Shown: positions 38,239 to 47,823, numbered from the stretch's first letter. The stretch is 64,000 bases of DNA from Schizochytrium sp. CCTCC M209059 (GCA_000818945.1 KN805371.1:680666-744665); one strand, 5' to 3'. Notes: generated from the letters alone by a model not told the origin. Program-made: numbers and translations.

Positions 38239-39030
38239 TCACCATAGGCTCAGGTCAATACATGGGGTTGACGCTCGACTTGCACTATCCGAGTCAGACG
38301 CCGTGTGCAGTTCGGAGCGCGAACTTGCCTCCCGCATTCCCCATTGCGAACTTGCCGCACTGCTTTCTCGAGTGCGTGGTACGGCAGGAAATCCCAAACA
38401 CTCCGCGCTGCTGCCATTGCTGTTGCTGCTGCTGCTCACAGTAAGAACCGGGAGTGAGGGCTCCTCGGTTGCATTTATGGAAGGCGAGACAAGTCCTGAC
38501 GACGCAGAAGCAGGCCCTGCAGATGGAGGAGGCATCTTCTGATGAGAGCGCTCCTGGATGTTTCTGCGGGTAGCAGCTTTCGCAATAGCAACTTTCCCTT
38601 CGGGAACCAGACCCCCCTGGTTCTTTTGCCGGGCCTGAAGACGGTCACGACCGCGCTGCGCCAGAACATCGCGTCGTCTTTGCCGCCGCAAAGCTGCCTC
38701 TTTATCCTCGCGCAGTCGGCGCGCATACGTAATAGATTTTTGCCGGCGAGCGATACGATGGGCACGTGAGTCTTCGACCCGTGCGCTCTCACGAGCAAGA
38801 GGCTCGCTGAGAGGAGGCAGCCGAGTCTTTCTTCGTGTAGGCGAGCCTTTTTGCGGCGATTTTGTGACAAGAGTACTCTTCACATTGGCAAGGTTTCTAT
38901 AATGGGACTTGAGCATGTTGTCATGCTCCCAGGTTTGCTGTTTGGCGCTGATGAAGCCCGTCGCATTACTTGCGTGCGCGTGTCCGCCTCGCCAGTGACC
39001 TGCATCGCCTCGCGCTCTTAGCCCGCTCAT
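38239..39030 (-). CDS. basic low-complexity hypothetical protein, 263 aa
   Basis: The frame starts at the ATG at 39030 (MSGLRARGDAGHW). A short conserved-looking segment reads QTWEHDNMLKSHYRNLANVKSTLV. A highly basic helix follows (YARRLREDKEAALRRQRRRDVLAQRGRDRLQARQ), then a Ser-rich disordered C-terminal half ending CIDLSLW. No known domain. The basic helix could bind microtubules or nucleic acid; that is speculation. It is convergent with the sulfhydrylase gene. Confidence 0.6.
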   Translation of the reverse strand: MSGLRARGDAGHWRGGHAHASNATGFISAKQQTWEHDNMLKSHYRNLANVKSTLVTKSPQKGSPTRRKTRLPPLSEPLARESARVEDSRAHRIARRQKSITYARRLREDKEAALRRQRRRDVLAQRGRDRLQARQKNQGGLVPEGKVAIAKAATRRNIQERSHQKMPPPSAGPASASSGLVSPSINATEEPSLPVLTVSSSSNSNGSSAECLGFPAVPRTRESSAASSQWGMREASSRSELHTASDSDSASRASTPCIDLSLW

Positions 39031-39714
39031 GAGCAAAGTTCCAAGGTTGGCGCATCGACGCCAGCGAGGGCTCGAGGCAGAACTCTGTGGACAGAGCTCT
39101 ACGGACGGAACAGAGGAATGAACGCTAGTTAGCTAGCTGCAGCCCCCTCAAATCTCATTGCCAAGCAGTGCATCGGCAGTAAATGAGTTGCTGATAGTAC
39201 GGAAGAATCTTTTAATTACATTCTTGGGACATTGTCAAAGTGTATTGCTCGCCGAAAGATCCGTTCCAACGGCTTTATGCAGTGCGACGCTGTCAAAGTG
39301 GTCAAATTGCGCAGCTCGACACACGAGCTGCCACGTGACAGTATGCGGAGCACTTTTTGGACGAGAAGAAAGGAAGCGAGGAAGGGAGGGATCTCTCCTG
39401 TTGAGTAGGTGTTTCGCCAGCCAACGTGGCCGGCTAATAGTTAGAGCGGTGCAGTGCAGTTCAGAGCAGTGCAGTGCAGTGCAGTGCAGTGGAGTGGAGT
39501 GCTATTTTTCCTCGTGCAAGGCGGTGCATTGCATTCGTGTACTGAGTTGGCCCTTGTAGCGAGGCGCGTTGCAAGCTCGCACGCAGTCAGTGTCAGTCGT
39601 CGTTCATGCGGATGTAAAAAAGGGGAAAGGAAGGTAAAAGAGGGAGAAAGAAGGCGCCGACAGCGCAGTGCCCGATTCGGGGGCACGAGCTTGGTCGAGC
39701 GCACCATCGAGAGG
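39031..39714. other. divergent spacer with (GTGCA)n repeat
   Basis: Contains an imperfect 5-bp GTGCA/GTGGA repeat at about 39449-39501, 213 nt upstream of the kinase start. No gene seen. Confidence 0.6.
39449..39501. repeat. (GTGCA)n pentanucleotide repeat
   Basis: About ten imperfect units, ending in GTGGA variants. Confidence 0.85.
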
Positions 39715-40926
39715 ATGGCGTCCACCTCGCCACCGTCGGCAGCGGAGGTCGGCTGCGAAGAAAGCTCTTGTATTGTGGAGCAGTCGATCTTCGCGGCCAC
39801 GGCAGCTGTTCTAACGCTCAGCATCGCGCTTGGTCTTCTATTCATCGTCAAACAACGCCGCAGACTGAGGCTCGTGCGTGATCTGGACAAAGCGATGCTT
39901 CGGCAACAGGGTATGACAGACGCCATGAGCAGGAACAGCCTCGAGACGGCAGAGTCTCTGAAGAAGGGGGGCAATACCGCGGCTCTGAACGAACCGCAGC
40001 GGCAAAAGCTGCCTTGGGAAATTCGATTTCCCGAAATCAAACTTCAAGAAAGGGTCGCTCATGGAACATCCGGGGCCGTGTGGAAGGGTCAGTGGATGGA
40101 CATGACGGTCGCAGTGAAAATTCCTCACGAAGGCATTTCCGAGCTGCTGCGCCAAAGCTTTATCGACGAGGCCTTTATGATGTCCAAGCTTCATCACCCA
40201 AACATTGTCATTTTCTATGGCGCGTGCCTCAGCGAAGACAATCTTGCACTTGTTCTTGAGTTTCTCGAACGAGGCAGCATGCACGACTTCTTGAAGAATG
40301 AGAGCGAAAAGGTCGATTTCTCCATGCTGCATCACTTTGCCACCGACATTGCTCGAGGAATGAAGTATCTACACCAGCGGTGTTCCATCATTCAGCGCGA
40401 CTTGAAGCCTCGTAATTTGCTCATTGATGAGGCGTACAATGTCAAGATTTGCGATTTTGGTCTCTCCAAACACATGAATGTCAAGGAGGAAGGGCTCACT
40501 GCATGTGGAACGCCCTACTGGACTGCGCCAGAGGTGATTCTTGGGGAGGAGTACAATAATAAGGCTGACGTTTTCAGCTACGCCATCATTCTGTGGGAGC
40601 TCATCACTCGTGAGGAGCCGTACAGTGGACTACCTGGCCTCGAAGTGGCCATCAAGGTTGCGAACGAGGGTCTACGACCGCGAATTCCCAAATTTTGCCC
40701 GGAACCCATTGCAGCTCTCATTGAAGAGTGCTGGCAGCATGATTCGGAGCTCCGGCCTTCATTTGGAGAGATCCTGGAAAGGCTTTTGGAAATCAAAAAG
40801 AGCGAGGCGGAACAGGGCTTGCTCAAGTCCGCAGCTTCGCCGGATCTGGACGCCTCGCGTGCGACGCTGGCGTCAAAGGATAGCAGCAAGAGCGAAGCAC
40901 AGGCTCGAGAGGCCGAGGCGCCGTAG
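39715..40926 (+). CDS. membrane-anchored TKL (RAF-like) protein kinase
   Basis: The 403-residue protein starts at the ATG at 39715. One transmembrane helix spans residues 24 to 45 (SIFAATAAVLTLSIALGLLFIV), leaving a 23-residue outside part, then a basic stop-transfer KQRRR. The kinase domain covers about 106 to 370. It has the Gly loop G117-T-S-G-A-V, Lys135 (VAVK), Glu152, DFG at 247-249 and APE at 271-273. The catalytic loop is I-I-Q227-R-D229-L-K-P-R-N, so the usual His of HRD is Gln, while catalytic Asp and Asn are kept. GTPYWTAPEVI and LWELITREEPYSG are TKL-like. The C-terminal tail is Ser/Ala-rich. Probably active; substrate unknown. Confidence 0.85.
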   Translation: MASTSPPSAAEVGCEESSCIVEQSIFAATAAVLTLSIALGLLFIVKQRRRLRLVRDLDKAMLRQQGMTDAMSRNSLETAESLKKGGNTAALNEPQRQKLPWEIRFPEIKLQERVAHGTSGAVWKGQWMDMTVAVKIPHEGISELLRQSFIDEAFMMSKLHHPNIVIFYGACLSEDNLALVLEFLERGSMHDFLKNESEKVDFSMLHHFATDIARGMKYLHQRCSIIQRDLKPRNLLIDEAYNVKICDFGLSKHMNVKEEGLTACGTPYWTAPEVILGEEYNNKADVFSYAIILWELITREEPYSGLPGLEVAIKVANEGLRPRIPKFCPEPIAALIEECWQHDSELRPSFGEILERLLEIKKSEAEQGLLKSAASPDLDASRATLASKDSSKSEAQAREAEAP

Positions 40927-41411
40927 ACTAAATTGACTTCGCTTGCTGGCGGGGACTACGAATTGACAACTTATACATGGTCCCTTGAGCAGAAAAGAGG
41001 ACAGGAACTCCGTAATATTATGTTTGGCAAAGGGGGACTATCAAAAGGTCACTTGAAGCAGATTTGCCCCCCAGAGTCCGACTTGAATGAATCTCGGTCC
41101 CACGAGAAGGTTTTGTCTCCATGGATAGACCAAAGCTTGGCGGCGAAAAGATGTTTTTTTGCGAATCTCTTTCCGTTTTCTCTGCAAGGAAGATGCATGA
41201 CGCCGTGCGCTTCAGCCATGGCTTGAGAAGGCGCAGAGGGATCGCGAGGTGACCGTGCGCGTAATTCGGGCACCGGCCGCTACAAGGTCAGTTACTGCTC
41301 ATATCTTTGCTCTTCATGAGTACATTGACGCCAGACATTTTTGCACCCCATCGCTTTGTGCCCCATACTCTATCTTTCCTTTGTATCTTGAGCTATCATA
41401 ATATTTCTTTT
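40927..41411. other. convergent 3' spacer
   Basis: Unique AT-richer sequence with no supported gene or repeat. Confidence 0.55.
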
Positions 41412-42647
41412 TTAGAACTGAGGCTGGTGTTCCACGAGCTCGTTGCGATGCATATTGATGAGCAATGCTGAAACCAAGGCCATACATACAGCCGAATACG
41501 AACTGTTGAGCACAATCGCCATTCCACAAGAAAGAAGGGCCGTGATCTTGATGTAAATATCCCTTTTCTCGAGATTGTAATTGGCAAGAACCTTGGGGTT
41601 GATCACACAGACAAAGACCGCGGCAATGTAAAGGAAAAATACCATGGTCACGGTTGGATGGGCATCCACGTAGAGCGGCAAAAGGAAGAGGGTGGCCACC
41701 AAAAAGTGCAGCAGCTGTACGAGAAAGTGCATTTGAACCTCGGGCGCCTGCTGCGCCAAGAATCCCTCCGGGTCAGGGACGATGCGGAGGGAAGTCGCGC
41801 CGAGCACAACAACCAAAGCGAGAATGCGAATCATCGCTGCGTGCGCAGCTGAGGTAGCGCGGAGCTTGCCGTCGACCTTGACAAAGAGGACCTCCGGGTG
41901 GGCAACGAGTGCAAGTGTCTCCAGCAAAGCAAAAAGGCCAAAGCTGTTCGGAACAAAGTTTGGCAAGCTCTTGAAGACATCCGTCACGGATCCAATTGTG
42001 CTCAGCGCTGGAGACGTCGCGCATCCGTACGCAGTGAGAGCAACACCGATCGCACCAATGGCGGTAAGGATCGTCTTGCTCGAGCCAGAGGCAGGCTCAG
42101 CGCAGACAATGGAAGGAGTCGTCTCCTTGCTCGGAACAGGCTCTTCGGCCTTCTCATTCTTGGAACCTGCCTTCGATTTGGTCTTGGCCTTTTTGGCTAC
42201 CTTCTTCTCCGTGGCGACGGTCTCCGATCGCACGCTGCTACTCGAAAGGCTCGTTATTATCGCAAACACCTCGGCAACCACGAAGCTAAGATTCAAGATG
42301 AGCATGCAAATGGAGAGCATGAGCTGAAAGCTTCCGGGTACGTTGTTGAGAATCAGCAGGCCCACCTGAAAAGGTTCCTTCGACGCTCGCGCCGGCGCGC
42401 GCTCGACGAGTCGGACGATCTCGCCCACAATCGGCGCTCCTGGGTACATGATTCCTGCAATCTGAAGAAGACTGTTGAGAAGAGCAAACGCCAAGAAAAC
42501 CCGGGGCAGGGGCACATATGGGCTGTCGGCATCGGCCATTGTGCGTGTCTTGACGTAGGTGACCAGGGACAGAAACGAGAACGCCCACATCCAGTCCGAG
42601 AGAAGCACCAGCGTCACAAAGTCCTCTTCACGAGCAAGGGACGCCAT
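41412..42647 (-). CDS. multi-pass membrane protein of unknown family, 411 aa
   Basis: The start is the ATG at 42647 (MASLAREEDFVTLVLLSDWMW); the frame extends upstream through promoter-like sequence and was trimmed. About eight hydrophobic segments are visible, including FVTLVLLSDWMWAFSFLSLV, PRVFLAFALLNSLLQIAGIM, FQLMLSICMLILNLSFVVAEVFAII, MIRILALVVVLGATSLRIV and VTMVFFLYIAAVFVCVI. A Lys/Ser-rich cytosolic-type linker at about residues 150 to 180 divides the protein. No transporter motif or known family signature is recognised. No intron. Confidence 0.7.
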   Translation of the reverse strand: MASLAREEDFVTLVLLSDWMWAFSFLSLVTYVKTRTMADADSPYVPLPRVFLAFALLNSLLQIAGIMYPGAPIVGEIVRLVERAPARASKEPFQVGLLILNNVPGSFQLMLSICMLILNLSFVVAEVFAIITSLSSSSVRSETVATEKKVAKKAKTKSKAGSKNEKAEEPVPSKETTPSIVCAEPASGSSKTILTAIGAIGVALTAYGCATSPALSTIGSVTDVFKSLPNFVPNSFGLFALLETLALVAHPEVLFVKVDGKLRATSAAHAAMIRILALVVVLGATSLRIVPDPEGFLAQQAPEVQMHFLVQLLHFLVATLFLLPLYVDAHPTVTMVFFLYIAAVFVCVINPKVLANYNLEKRDIYIKITALLSCGMAIVLNSSYSAVCMALVSALLINMHRNELVEHQPQF

Positions 42648-43049
42648 GGTCTTGGCGATTGGTGCTCGTCTCACAGTCAGCCTATTCGCAGCGACAGTGA
42701 CCAAGACTTTGGTTGAAAGAGAATAGACGTCAAGGAACGCTGGTGCACGCGACGAAGAGTAAAAGAGTCCGTGCTCTCGGTCTGGTGCCTGACGCGCCCC
42801 GTTACTCCCGCGCGTCGCGGTCTCGCCGTACGAATGGGGTCTGTTGGTGTCTCGGCTGTTGTGCTGCCAGGCTATAATTGATCCTTGCACGGAGCGCTAT
42901 GCTCCCTTCGCACACAATGCCACGTCACCTCACCGGAAAAGGGGAAAAAAAATAGGAAGAAAGAAAGAAAGAAAGAAAGAAAAGAAAGAAAGAAAGGAAG
43001 GAAAGGGGGGCGGGGCGTCCAAAAAAAAAGAGAATATTTAACCGGTATT
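42648..43049. other. intergenic region with (GAAA)n run
   Basis: Contains a (GAAA)n-type run at 42957-42999 and the T-run terminator of the tRNA at 43021-43029. No protein gene seen. Confidence 0.6.
43021..43029 (-). terminator. T9 run, RNA polymerase III terminator of tRNA-Thr
   Basis: On the minus strand nine consecutive T residues begin 21 nt after the tRNA 3' end, as expected for Pol III termination. Confidence 0.7.
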
Positions 43050-43121
43050 GCACCCGACGAGAATTGAACTCGTGACCTTCGCATTACAAGTGCGACGTAA
43101 CTACCACTGTACTACGGGTGC
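43050..43121 (-). tRNA. tRNA-Thr, anticodon UGU
   Basis: The 72-nt cloverleaf on the minus strand has acceptor stem GCACCCG/CGGGTGC. The anticodon arm is TCGCA-CTTGTAA-TGCGA, anticodon TGT at loop positions 3 to 5, reading ACA threonine codons. The T arm is ACGAG-TTCAATT-CTCGT. There is no intron and no encoded CCA. It lies 39 bp downstream of the stop of the gene at 43161-44243, on the same strand. Confidence 0.93.
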
Positions 43122-43160
43122 AGCCTCACGAAGACGCACACAATCAAGCCTATACCTTGT

Positions 43161-44243
43161 TTATAAGGATTTCGCATCAAGATGGTTCACAAAGCGTGTT
43201 GCGAACGCAATGCGCGCACGCAAGAGTTTCGCTGCAGGCCCAGAGGCGTTTTTTGGAAGTCGCTTCGTAAGACGAGCGATATTGAGCAAAGCAATGTCGC
43301 GCCAGAACGCCTGTACGCGTAAGACAGCGCCGTCGCTGTATCCAACATCCCCGAAGATTGCCTCGAGGCTTTCTCGGTCCAGTGTAGGTGCTCCGATTTC
43401 TTTGCAAAAAGTTAGAAATGTAGCGCGAGAAAGTGTCGCTGTTTCGTCGCAAAGTGCCTGCGCGCCCTCGCGCTCGAGAGCGGACCAGAACGGCACGGCA
43501 AGGCGTCGCAACGAGAGGGCCACAAGTTGTCTCTCACGAGGTTTCTTGCTTCGAACAGCCTTGTCTACAAAGTCCTCAAAGGCAATCCTCCCGTGCGCAT
43601 CGCCTCGTGAAAGCTCATCGACGAGAGATCGAAGCGAGATCCAGGGCATGCGAAGTCCAAGCACTTGCGAAAGTCCCTCGGCGAATCTTAGGCGTGACAA
43701 CCGAGCAAAGTCGCCGTCCCCTAGCGGCTCTCCAACGTGACGTGGCCGGCAAGCCTGGCATGTTTCGCGGTGGGATCGTTTCCATGCCATGTAATGCGGT
43801 TCCTCTGCGCAGCTTGCCGTTAAAGAGCAATAACCAAAGCCCGAGTTGTCCAAATCAACCTCATGAAATCGGGCCCACACGAGGGCTCCGATTTGTTCTT
43901 CGAGATCGTAGTTCGGGTCAGTCCTTTCCTCAAGCTGAGCAAACTCTGCAAATTCCCAAATAAAGTCTCGGAGTTTGCTAAGCATCTGTGGCACGGACAA
44001 GCTTGGCTCGATCGTGCGTTTGTCGCAGCACGGGCATCCAGAGTCAAGCGCGGGGGTCCACCAGTCGAAGGCAGCTTCTTCAAGCTGCCTTGCACATTCG
44101 ACAAGTTCTTCGACAGACTTGGCGCGCTGGGTCTGTGCAATAAAGCTTTCCCGCTGTGGCCAGGATGGATGACCCTGGCGCTCAAGTGCACCTGCCTCGG
44201 CAAGGATGTGGATGCGCAGATCGTCCTCCTCGCGTTTGGGCAT
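43161..44243 (-). CDS. hypothetical protein, possible WHIM-like and EF-hand-like segments; 5' end uncertain
   Basis: The visible part begins at the ATG at 44243 (MPKREEDDLRIHILAEAGAL) and gives 360 residues. Residues 20 to 60 (WPQRESFIAQTQRAKSVEELVECARQLEEAAFDWW) resemble the WHIM3/WSD helix-plus-Trp motif of chromatin remodeller subunits. A CPCCD pair follows. FHEVDLDNSGFGY resembles one EF-hand loop, and later segments are helical. Just upstream on the minus strand lie a CTAAC branch point (44284-44288), a pyrimidine tract and a CAG acceptor ending at 44263. So this exon may be preceded by an intron and the true start may lie in another exon. No first exon could be fixed. Function unknown. 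Confidence 0.55.
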   Translation of the reverse strand: MPKREEDDLRIHILAEAGALERQGHPSWPQRESFIAQTQRAKSVEELVECARQLEEAAFDWWTPALDSGCPCCDKRTIEPSLSVPQMLSKLRDFIWEFAEFAQLEERTDPNYDLEEQIGALVWARFHEVDLDNSGFGYCSLTASCAEEPHYMAWKRSHRETCQACRPRHVGEPLGDGDFARLSRLRFAEGLSQVLGLRMPWISLRSLVDELSRGDAHGRIAFEDFVDKAVRSKKPRERQLVALSLRRLAVPFWSALEREGAQALCDETATLSRATFLTFCKEIGAPTLDRESLEAIFGDVGYSDGAVLRVQAFWRDIALLNIARLTKRLPKNASGPAAKLLRARIAFATRFVNHLDAKSL

Positions 44244-44968
44244 CTCTGGAAAGTGGCTGCTGCTGCAGCGAACCAAGAAAAAGGTTAGTGATGTATGAAT
44301 ACTGGTTCAATTTGTTTATACCCTCGAACTTGAACGCAGCTCTAGCTTGCAGGCGCTCTCTGGTGCCTACCCAGCACCTGTTCTGCTTCATTGTCAATCA
44401 TAGCATCCTTGCATCATGGGTCAAAGCTCCCTTCGGTCTCTTGGTCTCTTGAACAGTCGCCAGGTCGCGAAAGCGAAAACGGATAAAAAAAAAAAGACGG
44501 GAAAAATTGAGCCCAGCCCATACGGCGACGGCAGATGGGGATGCAAGCCTTTGGCGCCACGACCCAGAAATTGAGCGAGCCTGCCCGCGCGCAAGGCGGT
44601 TCAAGCTTTTATTGTTGTTATTGTTGTTCTTGCCGAGGATCTCCAGGATTATGAAAACCTCAAGCACAACTTGCACGGAGTAGGCGCACTAGTAGGTAGG
44701 CCTGTGGAGGGAAGGGCCTTTGTCCGCCGCTACGGCAAAAGATAGGAAAAACGAAACGGAGCCCACTCGCGACAACACGTCAAAGAGGTTGCTGGCGTCC
44801 AAAGTCGGCAGAACTTGAACCCGAAAGCGAGCTTGTCGGCGCAAAGAAGATATTGCAAGCGCTCAAAGGACAGAACAGGCCAGGGCAGGGCAGGGCAGGG
44901 CAGGGCAGGGCAGGGCAGGGCAAGAGAGGAGAGGAGAGGACAGAACTTTGGAGTGGACGACCACGACG
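44244..44968. other. divergent spacer with probable intron acceptor and (CAGGG)n
   Basis: Contains the splice-acceptor signals described for the gene on its left, a TAGGCCTG near-copy at 44697-44704 and (CAGGG)8 at 44881-44920, 48 nt before the acyl-CoA dehydrogenase ATG. Confidence 0.6.
44881..44920. repeat. (CAGGG)8 pentanucleotide repeat
   Basis: Eight perfect CAGGG units. Confidence 0.95.
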
Positions 44969-46267
44969 ATGCTTCTTCAACTCCGACAACTGCGGTCGGC
45001 CCTGCAGCGGGCTGCGCCGAGATCGCCTCGCACGTGCCGAGCCCTGAGTTCGAGCGCGAGCTCTGACAACGGTGTGGCGTCCAAGCTAGAAGTACGCGCC
45101 GGCGAAAGCAAGAATGCGCTCCATGAAGATTTGCGCGAGTCTGTTCGCGCTCTTTGCGCACGTTTTCCAGGCTCTTATTGGCGCGAATGTGATCGCGAAC
45201 GCGCGTATCCCACCGCGTTTGTCGAAGAATTGACAAGTAGCGGCTACCTCTCGCTGCTCATTCCCGAGGAGTATGGCGGCAGCGGTCTGGGTCTCGAGGA
45301 AGCCTGCATTGTCATGGAAGAGATCCATCGGAGCGGTTGCAATGGAGGCGCCGCTCATGCCCAAATGTACACCATGGGCACCGTACTACGCCATGGGTCC
45401 GAGGAGCAAAAGCGCGAGTACCTGCCAAAGATTGCGACAGGAGAGCTTCGCTTGCAAACCTTTGGCGTCTCCGAGCCAAACTCGGGAACCGATACACTTA
45501 GTCTTCAGACAACAGCGCGCCGCCAAGATGATGGTTCGTACCTTGTCAATGGCACAAAGCTCTGGCAGAGTCGAGCTGAGCACAGCGACCTGATGCTTTT
45601 GTTGGCTCGGACGGGTTCCCCTTCCGACGGTACACCGCGGCGCGACTGCCTCAGCACATTTTTGGTCGACATGCACCGCGCCAAGGCAGACGGCGGTCTT
45701 GAGATTCAGCCGATCGAGACCATGATCAATCACAACACCACGCAAATTTTCTTTGATAACGTCAAGATTCCTGCCGACAGTCTTGTTGGAGAAGAAGGCC
45801 AAGGGTTTCGTTATATTCTATCTTCAATGAACGCGGAGCGTATCCTTATTGCCTCGGAGTGTCTCGGAGATGGTCGCTTTTTCCTCGATCGTGCCACGAC
45901 CTATGCCAACGAGCGTTCGGTCTTTGGTCGCAAGATTGGCGAAAATCAAGGCATTCAGTTTCCGCTTGCTCAGGCTTACGCCAGCCTCGAGGCAGCCTCG
46001 CTCATGGTCAAGGCCGCTTCTGCACTCTATGTCGCGGGTGAGCCGTGCGGGCCTCAAGCCAACATGGCCAAGTATCTCGCCTCGGAGGCTGCCTGGGCTG
46101 CGGGCGAAGCCTGCATGCAGGTGTACGGAGGCTTTGCTTTTGCGTCCGAGTACGACATTGAGCGAAAGTGGCGCGAGTCGCGTCTCTATCGCACTGCGCC
46201 CATCAGCTCCAACCTCATTCTCACTAACCTTGCGGAGAAGGTCCTTGGCTTGCCGCGTTCTTTTTGA
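44969..46267 (+). CDS. acyl-CoA dehydrogenase, probably mitochondrial
   Basis: The 432-residue flavoenzyme starts at the ATG at 44969 and opens with a basic, Ser/Arg-rich presequence (MLLQLRQLRSALQRAAPRS) suited to mitochondrial import. It has the family's N-terminal helical domain (YLSLLIPEEYGGSGLGLEEA), the FAD/substrate strand region (QTFGVSEPNSGTDT), NTTQIFFDNVKIPADSLVGEEGQGF and the C-terminal helical domain (RSVFGRKIGENQGIQFPLA, CMQVYGGFAFASEYDIERKWRESR). The end, YRTAPISSNLILTNLAEKVLGLPRSF, matches a bacterial-like branch rather than MCAD or SCAD, so the acyl chain cannot be named. An origin by transfer is possible but unproven. No intron. Confidence 0.88.
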   Translation: MLLQLRQLRSALQRAAPRSPRTCRALSSSASSDNGVASKLEVRAGESKNALHEDLRESVRALCARFPGSYWRECDRERAYPTAFVEELTSSGYLSLLIPEEYGGSGLGLEEACIVMEEIHRSGCNGGAAHAQMYTMGTVLRHGSEEQKREYLPKIATGELRLQTFGVSEPNSGTDTLSLQTTARRQDDGSYLVNGTKLWQSRAEHSDLMLLLARTGSPSDGTPRRDCLSTFLVDMHRAKADGGLEIQPIETMINHNTTQIFFDNVKIPADSLVGEEGQGFRYILSSMNAERILIASECLGDGRFFLDRATTYANERSVFGRKIGENQGIQFPLAQAYASLEAASLMVKAASALYVAGEPCGPQANMAKYLASEAAWAAGEACMQVYGGFAFASEYDIERKWRESRLYRTAPISSNLILTNLAEKVLGLPRSF

Positions 46268-46610
46268 GTATGCGCAAGTCAGAGGGACCGAGCGGTGATA
46301 GGTTCCCTGCCTTTTCGCATTCTGACCCCTTTGCCCGCAATCCCACATTGCATGGAGATTGCTTTCGCATTTCAGAGGTCATTCTCTCTCTTACTATCTG
46401 GACTTTGGAAAATACACTTTGAAGCGGCCCTCATTCATTTACAATCTCACCTGATTCAGCCGCAAGCCGTGAACTGCTACTCTTTTATGCTCCAGGGGCT
46501 TCGTATTTACAGTTGGCCTAACTTACACTTTTTTTAAAAACAGAAAATTCATGCATGCATCCTTTGCTCTTGAATAGCACACAGCTGTAAAGTCATGGCT
46601 TTGGCCTGGG
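46268..46610. other. convergent 3' spacer
   Basis: AT-rich unique sequence; no gene or notable repeat. Confidence 0.55.
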
Positions 46611-47423
46611 CTAGTCTGTCTCATCAGTCGACTCATTATCTTCATCACGACAGCAATAGCCCAAGCACGGATACAATTGCGCACAGTCCTTATGAGGTTC
46701 GAGAGCGTAGCGCGCCCCGTTCTCTCCATAAAGCCAGGTGGCCTCTGACAAATCAATAACGCGTCCATCGTTGAGTTTGGTCAACAGGATACCCTGACGA
46801 ACTTGATCAAGGTCTTCAACTTCTGAAGTTGTAAATAGCCGCGTACCCTCGCACACGGTCTGAGACGGGTCTGTCCCCGACGTTGATGGTGTAGCTTTGC
46901 TTGACTCTTCCAAGGTTGCCAGCGCTGGAAATTTGGTCAGAAAAGCTGATTCCCATTGCGCTACCTCTTCGCCAGGAAGCTGCTGAGAGATGTCGCGGCC
47001 AAGCAGCGACTGTAGAGGCATCTTGGTCGAGGAGACATCAAAAACGAAGTCTCCCACTCCAACCAGCGATGTGCGTGCAGGGTTTTTTCCATCATAAAAG
47101 TTGAGTTCTTCCACAGCAATCTTCTCGAGGTGTTGGTGAAGATTTTCTCTCTCTACATGGTGCACCTTTGGCAACGCTTCGAGATCGAGGGCCTGCAAGA
47201 GAAGGCTGCGGACATCATTTGCGTTTTTCTTCGCATTTGAACTACTACCAACACCAACGACTGGACAGGCCTCAAAGCCGCCGTAGCCAGTGTGACCTGG
47301 GCCGTGCGCGTGCCCGTGGATGCGTGCTACGCTCCATACCAGAAAGGCCTCGAAACTCTCCCAAAACACCGCCGACAGCATGCCGGCGCAGGCGAGCGCC
47401 AAGACAACGCGCCGCGCCGCCAT
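46611..47423 (-). CDS. membrane-anchored protein with two divergent MAPR/cytochrome-b5-like segments
   Basis: The 270-residue protein starts at the ATG at 47423 with a signal anchor at residues 5 to 33 (VVLALACAGMLSAVFWESFEAFLVW). A His/Gly-rich stretch follows (HGHAHGPGHTGYGG). Segment 1 (about 104 to 170) follows the PGRMC/MAPR plan: VEELNFYDGKNP, GDFVFDVSS, LLGRDISQQL, then WESAFLTKFP. It lacks the YGPxGPY loop that supplies the haem-ligand Tyr. Segment 2 (about 196 to 255) reads RLFTTSEVEDLD, NDGRVIDLSEATWLYGENGARYAL, PHKDCAQLYPC, and keeps two Tyr in that loop. The C-terminus is acidic and Cys-containing. Assignment rests on motif order and is moderate; the frame's longer N-terminus over repeats is not included. 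Confidence 0.55.
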   Translation of the reverse strand: MAARRVVLALACAGMLSAVFWESFEAFLVWSVARIHGHAHGPGHTGYGGFEACPVVGVGSSSNAKKNANDVRSLLLQALDLEALPKVHHVERENLHQHLEKIAVEELNFYDGKNPARTSLVGVGDFVFDVSSTKMPLQSLLGRDISQQLPGEEVAQWESAFLTKFPALATLEESSKATPSTSGTDPSQTVCEGTRLFTTSEVEDLDQVRQGILLTKLNDGRVIDLSEATWLYGENGARYALEPHKDCAQLYPCLGYCCRDEDNESTDETD

Positions 47424-47823
47424 CTTTCTCTTCGTCGGGCGCAACAAGCTCCGCCGAGAGCGCTTGACGGCTTTGTCGCGGGTCGTATCGGTGTGGAAAG
47501 ACGGTTCTGAGCCAGCTCTCCCGGCCTCGTAGGCTGAGCCCTGCAGACGGATGGATTCTGCACGATGAGAGGCCGAAGAAGCTCGCTTTCGGGAGCGTGG
47601 CCACCCGTTACGAAACGGTCGGTTTCGGATACGAATGTTCGACGGGCCATGATGTGCTTCGTAGGTCAAGCGAAGGGGAAAAGCGAAGGAGGAGGAGGGG
47701 AGGAAAGGTGAGCAGCGGAGAAGGCAGAGAAGGCAGGCAGCTAGCTCCAGGCAGGCCGACAGAGAAGAAAAGGGATTCGGAGGAGAAGGTGGAGGAGAAG
47801 TAGAAGCAGGATAAATTCGAGGA

